Source of the DNA: Candidatus Eiseniibacteriota bacterium
GTDB lineage: Bacteria > Joyebacterota > Joyebacteria > Joyebacterales > Joyebacteraceae
Direction of reading: 5' to 3'
NCBI GenBank assembly: GCA_030639555.1
Contig: DAOWCM010000046.1
Location: 1 to 11,078, forward strand
Length of the DNA: 11,078 nt
Part shown: positions 7,638-11,078 of the stretch, one piece after another
How positions within the stretch are numbered: the stretch's first letter is position 1
How the letters are laid out: every line of letters begins with the position of its first letter
The notes under the pieces: generated by a model
Told to the model about the DNA's origin: nothing
The model's database searches: none
What the model saw: only the letters and a program-made list of their open reading frames with translations
Program-made: the position numbers and the translations under genes

Positions 7638-9011
7638 TCAGGCCCCTCCCGCCGCACTGGTCACAGCAGAGATGGCTTCCTCGACGAGTCTATTGGCGTC
7701 GTCCTCGCGTGCCGCCTCGGCTATCACGCGGACGACGGGTTCAGTACCGGACATCCTAGCGTGAATCCAGCGGTCGGGCCAAGCTATCTTTGCCCCGTCC
7801 GTGAGATCCAGTTCCCCCCCGGGGAAGGCTTCCCTCATCGCTTCGATTATGCCCTCGCGCGTGGCTGAGCCGAGTCTGAGCTTCTTCTTCGCAGAAAAGT
7901 AGTGCGTGAATCGGGCGGCGAGTTCGGACACGGCACCGGACTCCCCCATCGCCATACCCGAGGCCACCAATGCCGCCGCGGTGGCGGAGTCGCGCCCCAT
8001 GTGCACGTCCGGGAGTATGACGCCCCCGTTCCCCTCACCACCTACGACGGCGCCCACCTCTTCCATCTTCGCAACGACGTTTATCTCGCCGATCGGTGTC
8101 CGGTGGATGGGCACTTCGAACTCCTGTGCGAGATCGTCCATCATCCGGCTGGTGGACATGTTCGCCACGATTGGGCCCCGCCTGATCTCGAGAACGACCC
8201 GCGCGGCGATGGCCAGTGTGAACTCCTCGCCTATGGGAGTTCCCCGTTCGTCCACCACGGCCAGCCGGTCCGCGTCGGGATCGCAGGCGAAGCCCGCGAC
8301 GGCGTTCTCCGCGACGACGGTGTGGCTGAGCGCCTCGAGGTGCTCAGCGATCGGCTCGGCCCCTCGCGGGAACCCCAAGCCCGTGTCGGTATAGAGTTCG
8401 ACGACTTCGCAGCCGAGCTCCCGGAGCAGCCTCGGCAGGATCACCGACCCGGCGGCGTTGACGCAGTCCACCACGATGCGCAACCGGGCGGCAGACACCG
8501 CGGGAACATTCACGAGCGGTGAGGCGAGAACGAGGGCCACGTGCTCCCCCACGGCATCGTCTATTCGGCGCACGTCGGAAGCGCCGGGCTCGCGCGCACC
8601 GCGCGGGGTGCCGACCGGCGCCTCGCCCACGGCGTCGACGGCGGCGAAGAGCCTGTCAACTTCCTCGCCGTCGAGGAAGACCCCGCGCCGCGAGAAGAAC
8701 TTCAGCCCGTTGTACTCCTCAGGGTTATGACTGGCAGTGATTACGACGCCACCGGCGAGCTCGTGCCGCCTCACGATGACGCCCACCGTCGGCGTGGGGA
8801 CCATGCCGACATCGACGACGCGCCCTCCCGCCTCGATGATCCCTGCGGCGACGGCGTTCTTCAGGACATCTCCGCCGGACCTGGAATCCCAGCCCACGGC
8901 GATGTCACCCGGAGTCTGGGCCGCGAACGCCCCGCCGTACCGGCGAGCCACGTCAGGCGTGACCTCTCCGGCGGTCAGTCCACGGACTCCGGACACACTT
9001 CGAATCAGCAC
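7638..9011 (-). CDS. glmM: Phosphoglucosamine mutase, archaeal-type phosphohexomutase
   Basis: Interconverts glucosamine-6-phosphate and glucosamine-1-phosphate, the step after GlmS. Its 457 residues show the alpha-D-phosphohexomutase plan: SVSGVRG (5-11), the phosphoserine loop ITASHNPEEYNGLKFF (91-106) with Ser94, the metal loop DPDADR (244-249), the sugar-binding loop GGEGNGGVILPDVHMGRDS (324-342), and the phosphate-binding RMSGTEP (419-425). The GEGNGGVI-P-RD pattern is that of archaeal GlmM/phosphomannomutase enzymes and differs from the usual bacterial GEQSGH, so phosphomannomutase activity cannot be excluded by sequence. Adjacency to glmS favours the glucosamine role. I chose GTG 9011 (MLIRSVSGVRG) because GGGAG lies 7 bases upstream and the motif then begins near the N-terminus; a TTG at 9047 would add 12 unlikely residues. 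Confidence 0.9.
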   Translation of the reverse strand: MLIRSVSGVRGLTAGEVTPDVARRYGGAFAAQTPGDIAVGWDSRSGGDVLKNAVAAGIIEAGGRVVDVGMVPTPTVGVIVRRHELAGGVVITASHNPEEYNGLKFFSRRGVFLDGEEVDRLFAAVDAVGEAPVGTPRGAREPGASDVRRIDDAVGEHVALVLASPLVNVPAVSAARLRIVVDCVNAAGSVILPRLLRELGCEVVELYTDTGLGFPRGAEPIAEHLEALSHTVVAENAVAGFACDPDADRLAVVDERGTPIGEEFTLAIAARVVLEIRRGPIVANMSTSRMMDDLAQEFEVPIHRTPIGEINVVAKMEEVGAVVGGEGNGGVILPDVHMGRDSATAAALVASGMAMGESGAVSELAARFTHYFSAKKKLRLGSATREGIIEAMREAFPGGELDLTDGAKIAWPDRWIHARMSGTEPVVRVIAEAAREDDANRLVEEAISAVTSAAGGA

Positions 9012-9077
9012 GCATAGTCTCCCTGGTTGTTCATCCGTCGGTTCCAACCAGGAACCGACCGACCGCGAAAGGCAGCG

Positions 9078-10856
9078 TCAGTCAGAAGCGGCCCAGACCA
9101 ACCGCTCGAGGCCCTCGGCCGCGGCTGCGGCGAAATCCGAATCGGGGTAGTCAACGAGGATCGACTCGTACACCGCTCCCGCGGCCTCCAGGTCGTTCCA
9201 CCTTGTTTCCAGGATCCATGCGATAGCCAGAGCCGCCTTGGGCGCGAGCGAACTCTCGGGATGATGCTCAATGACGGACGCGTAGTAGGCCCGCGCCCGC
9301 TCGGCGTCGTCGAAGCGAAACAGGTAGAGCTCGGCGGCCCGGAATCTGGCGACGGCGACCTCGTCCTCCGGTTCCTCGATGCCGGTCGTGTCCGCAGCGA
9401 CCGCGACAGGCGCGATGCCGGTCGTATCCGCGGCGACCGCGACAGGCGCGATGCCGGTCGTGTCCGCGGCGACCTCGTCCTCCGGTTCCTCGATGCCGGT
9501 CGTGTCCGCGGCGACCGCGACAGGCGCGATGCCGGTCGTGTCCGCACCACCCGGGGCGAGGTCGATGCCGGTCGTATCCGCGGCGACCACGACAGGCGCG
9601 ATGCCGGTCGTATCCGCACCGCCCGCGTTCTGATCCAGCGGCGGAAGGAGCGTCACGTGCAGGGTCGTGTCATCGATGGCCCCGGCCGGCGCCGCGACCT
9701 GCTCCAACGTGTCCCCCTGCTCCGGCGCACGCTCGTCCTCTCCCTCGACGCGCCCCTCCTCACTCTCCTCATCGATCCTAGCGATTATCGCGAGGAAACC
9801 CACGAGCTTATCGATATCGCGCACCGCATCATTCGCGAGCTTCGCCACGTCGCTCCGGGGGGCTTCCTCCTTCGCCTTCCTGAAGGACGCGACGGCCTCC
9901 TCCAGAAGCTCGTAGTAGTCGCGCTGCAGAAGCCCGATCCGATAGTGGGCTTCCGCCGAGGCTTCGGACTTCTTGTGCGACACCGCTATGCCCTCGTACG
10001 TGGCGATCGCGTCATCCACCGCGCCCGTGGCCTCAAGCGCACTCCCCACAAGAAGGAGGACGCGGTCCAGCTCGTCGCGGTTGCCGGTCCGTCTCTCGAG
10101 GTCAGCGAGGACCTCCAGGGCCTCCTCGAAGTGCCCGCGCATGAGGTCGACTTCCGCGAGCCGCATCCTCGCCTCGAACGCCAGGCTTCTGCCCCCCCGC
10201 TCACCCGGCACGCGGGCGTACTGCTGGGCCGCGGCATCGAGATCGCCGATGTCCTCGTAGTTCTCGGCGCTCAAAAAGAGTATCTCCGCGCGGCGATCGC
10301 CCCGGGGAAAGCGCTCCAGAGCCTGCTCGTACGCTTCGGTCGCCTCGGCATACTTCTTCCTGGCGTTCCTCGCCCTCCCGATGAGAACCAGAGCGTCGTC
10401 GGAAAGCGGGTGCGGCGGCGACGCCTCCGCCAGCCTCTCCAGATAGGTCTCGGCAGAGACGGGGTTGCCGCTCTCGAGCAGCACGGAGGCAAGCATGTAC
10501 TCGGCTTCCGGCAGGAGTTCGCTGTCGGGATGAAGCGACAGGAACTCGGTCAGACGCCGCTCGGCGCTCTCGTACCGTCCCTGATAGTAGTGGGTGGTGC
10601 CCAGCAGGAGAAGCGCATCGTCCGCCCAGCTCGAGTCGGGGTGAAGCTGGAGCACGCGACCGCACTTCTCGACCACGCGCTCGAGGAGCTCCCTCTCCGC
10701 GGGTCCAGCAGGTGCGCCCGGCGCACTGGACTCGCGCAGAAGCTCCGCCTCACGCGCGGCGGCCTGTGCGTGGTAGAAGGTGTTGTAGTACACACATCCC
10801 GCGAGGAAACTCAGAGCAGTGACCAGCAGGACGACAGTGAGACATCTCTTCCACAC
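9078..10856 (-). CDS. TPR-rich lipoprotein with a seven-copy ADTTGI repeat
   Basis: Function unknown; probably an envelope scaffold. From GTG 10856 it has 592 residues. The signal MWKRCLTVVLLVTALSFLAGC ends in a lipobox (LAGC, Cys21), then VYYNTFYHAQAAAREAE. Residues about 45-350 are tetratricopeptide-like helices, with repeated hydrophobic/Ala spacing and endings such as LHPDSSWADDALLLLG, LHPDSELLPEAEYML and RFPRGDRRAEILFLS. An acidic linker (EESEEGRVEGEDE) leads to an ADTTGI repeat block (about 413-499). Two more TPR-like units close the protein (EHHPESSLAPKAALAIAWIL, DYPDSDFAAAAAEGLERL). AAGGAG (10873-10868) lies 11 bases before GTG 10856. Alternative starts are ATG 10880, or GTG 10895 with GGAG 7 bases upstream, which gives a long 34-residue signal. 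BamD/YbgF-like or gliding/secretion scaffold roles are possible. It follows pyrR closely. Confidence 0.85.
   Translation of the reverse strand: MWKRCLTVVLLVTALSFLAGCVYYNTFYHAQAAAREAELLRESSAPGAPAGPAERELLERVVEKCGRVLQLHPDSSWADDALLLLGTTHYYQGRYESAERRLTEFLSLHPDSELLPEAEYMLASVLLESGNPVSAETYLERLAEASPPHPLSDDALVLIGRARNARKKYAEATEAYEQALERFPRGDRRAEILFLSAENYEDIGDLDAAAQQYARVPGERGGRSLAFEARMRLAEVDLMRGHFEEALEVLADLERRTGNRDELDRVLLLVGSALEATGAVDDAIATYEGIAVSHKKSEASAEAHYRIGLLQRDYYELLEEAVASFRKAKEEAPRSDVAKLANDAVRDIDKLVGFLAIIARIDEESEEGRVEGEDERAPEQGDTLEQVAAPAGAIDDTTLHVTLLPPLDQNAGGADTTGIAPVVVAADTTGIDLAPGGADTTGIAPVAVAADTTGIEEPEDEVAADTTGIAPVAVAADTTGIAPVAVAADTTGIEEPEDEVAVARFRAAELYLFRFDDAERARAYYASVIEHHPESSLAPKAALAIAWILETRWNDLEAAGAVYESILVDYPDSDFAAAAAEGLERLVWAASD
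9353..9620 (-). repeat. In-frame tandem repeat, 36/42-base units encoding ADTTGI
   Basis: Seven copies of a core (plus strand GATGCCGGTCGT) begin at 9378, 9414, 9450, 9492, 9528, 9564 and 9600, so spacings are 36, 36, 42, 36, 36 and 36 bases, all multiples of three. Each encodes ADTTGI, with fillers APVAVA, APVVVA, EEPEDEVA or DLAPGG. A higher-order copy is visible: 9353-9431 recurs at 9467-9545 (offset 114) with only two differences (9396/9510 and 9426/9540). This points to recent expansion. Confidence 0.92.
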
Positions 10857-10924
10857 CGTTCCGACATCTCCTTCCGACATCACCGCGCGAAGCACGATCT
10901 GTCTCCGGGGCGAGTCAGCGTATC

Positions 10925-11078
10925 TCAGGACGGCTCCACCGCCTGGATCAGCACCTCGTCCGCGCCGTCCTTCTCGGTGATGCAGACAGCCACGGTCTCG
11001 CTGTCCGACGTCGGGACATTCTTGCCCACGTAGTCGGCCCTTATGGGCAGCTCGCGGTGCCCGCGGTCGACGACGACG
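10925..11078 (-). CDS. pyrR: PyrR (pyrimidine operon regulator/uracil phosphoribosyltransferase), C-terminal 50 residues
   Basis: PyrR binds pyr mRNA leaders to attenuate transcription in response to UMP and has uracil phosphoribosyltransferase activity. Only the C-terminus is in the window: VVVDRGHRELPIRADYVGKN followed by VPTSDSETVAVCITEKDG, ending VEPS and TGA at 10927-10925. The DRGHRELPIRADYVGKNVPTS block is highly characteristic of PyrR and forms part of the PRPP/uracil site region. The reading frame is open to the window edge. The next gene begins 29 to 68 bases downstream depending on start, suggesting co-transcription; no terminator is visible between. Confidence 0.93.
   Translation of the reverse strand, partial: VVVDRGHRELPIRADYVGKNVPTSDSETVAVCITEKDGADEVLIQAVEPS

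Noticed and set aside
7636..7660. glmS ribozyme upstream of glmS
   Set aside because: Only 2 bases separate glmM and glmS, and the preceding sequence is glmM coding.
9005..9619. Minus-strand frame encoding repeated RPASRLSRSPRT-like units
   Set aside because: It is the frame-shifted reading of the ADTTGI repeat. The repeats keep several frames open because unit lengths are multiples of three.
9353..9620. Regularly spaced repeats considered as a CRISPR array
   Set aside because: Spacers are also repeated, units are in frame inside a long coding region, and no cas genes are present.
9027..11033. 668-codon plus-strand open frame opposite the TPR lipoprotein gene and pyrR end
   Set aside because: Rich in Arg/Gly with no domain features; it is the antisense reading of a lipoprotein with a clear signal, lipobox and TPR pattern, and it also covers the PyrR C-terminus.

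Overview
This is a GC-rich bacterial window in which every supported gene lies on the minus strand, so transcription runs from high to low coordinates. The gene content (hrcA-grpE-dnaK with a CIRCE operator, a DUF5683-like PGLGQ protein, and a TPR lipoprotein whose mature end begins CVYYNTFYHA) suggests a Gram-negative bacterium, perhaps of the FCB-related candidate phyla (Eisenbacteria or Krumholzibacteriota type). That placement is an impression from gene style and is not proven here.

Layout in transcription order: 3' end of pyrR (11078-10925, cut by the window edge); TPR lipoprotein with a seven-copy ADTTGI repeat (10856-9078); archaeal-type phosphoglucosamine mutase glmM (9011-7638); glmS (7635-5806); selD (5728-4682); selenocysteine tRNA selC (4629-4532); a PP-loop tRNA-thiolase-like gene (4483-3512); a small DUF5683-like membrane protein (3512-3000); signal peptidase I lepB (2949-2314). 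A sigma70-type promoter overlapping a perfect CIRCE operator (2278-2218) then drives hrcA (2192-1164), grpE (1124-558) and dnaK (467-1, cut by the window edge). Gaps are short (about 90 bases at most between genes, apart from the 121-base lepB-hrcA promoter gap), so there is no gene-free stretch over 300 bases.

The main discovery is the selenium block. The selD reading frame continues upstream of its apparent start through an in-frame UGA at the catalytic Cys/Sec position (residue 18), from a TTG start with a Shine-Dalgarno. A hairpin fitting the bacterial SECIS pattern follows the UGA at the right distance. SelD here is therefore almost certainly itself a selenoprotein, and the tRNA that decodes its UGA is encoded 52 bases downstream. 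SelD makes selenophosphate, which is needed to charge tRNA-Sec, which is needed to make SelD: a self-dependent loop. A PP-loop ATPase of the MnmA/ThiI type follows, possibly linked to tRNA sulfur or selenium modification.

The remaining genes are housekeeping. GlmS and GlmM make glucosamine-1-phosphate for the envelope, LepB processes secreted proteins, and HrcA/GrpE/DnaK form the heat-shock unit with self-repression through CIRCE.
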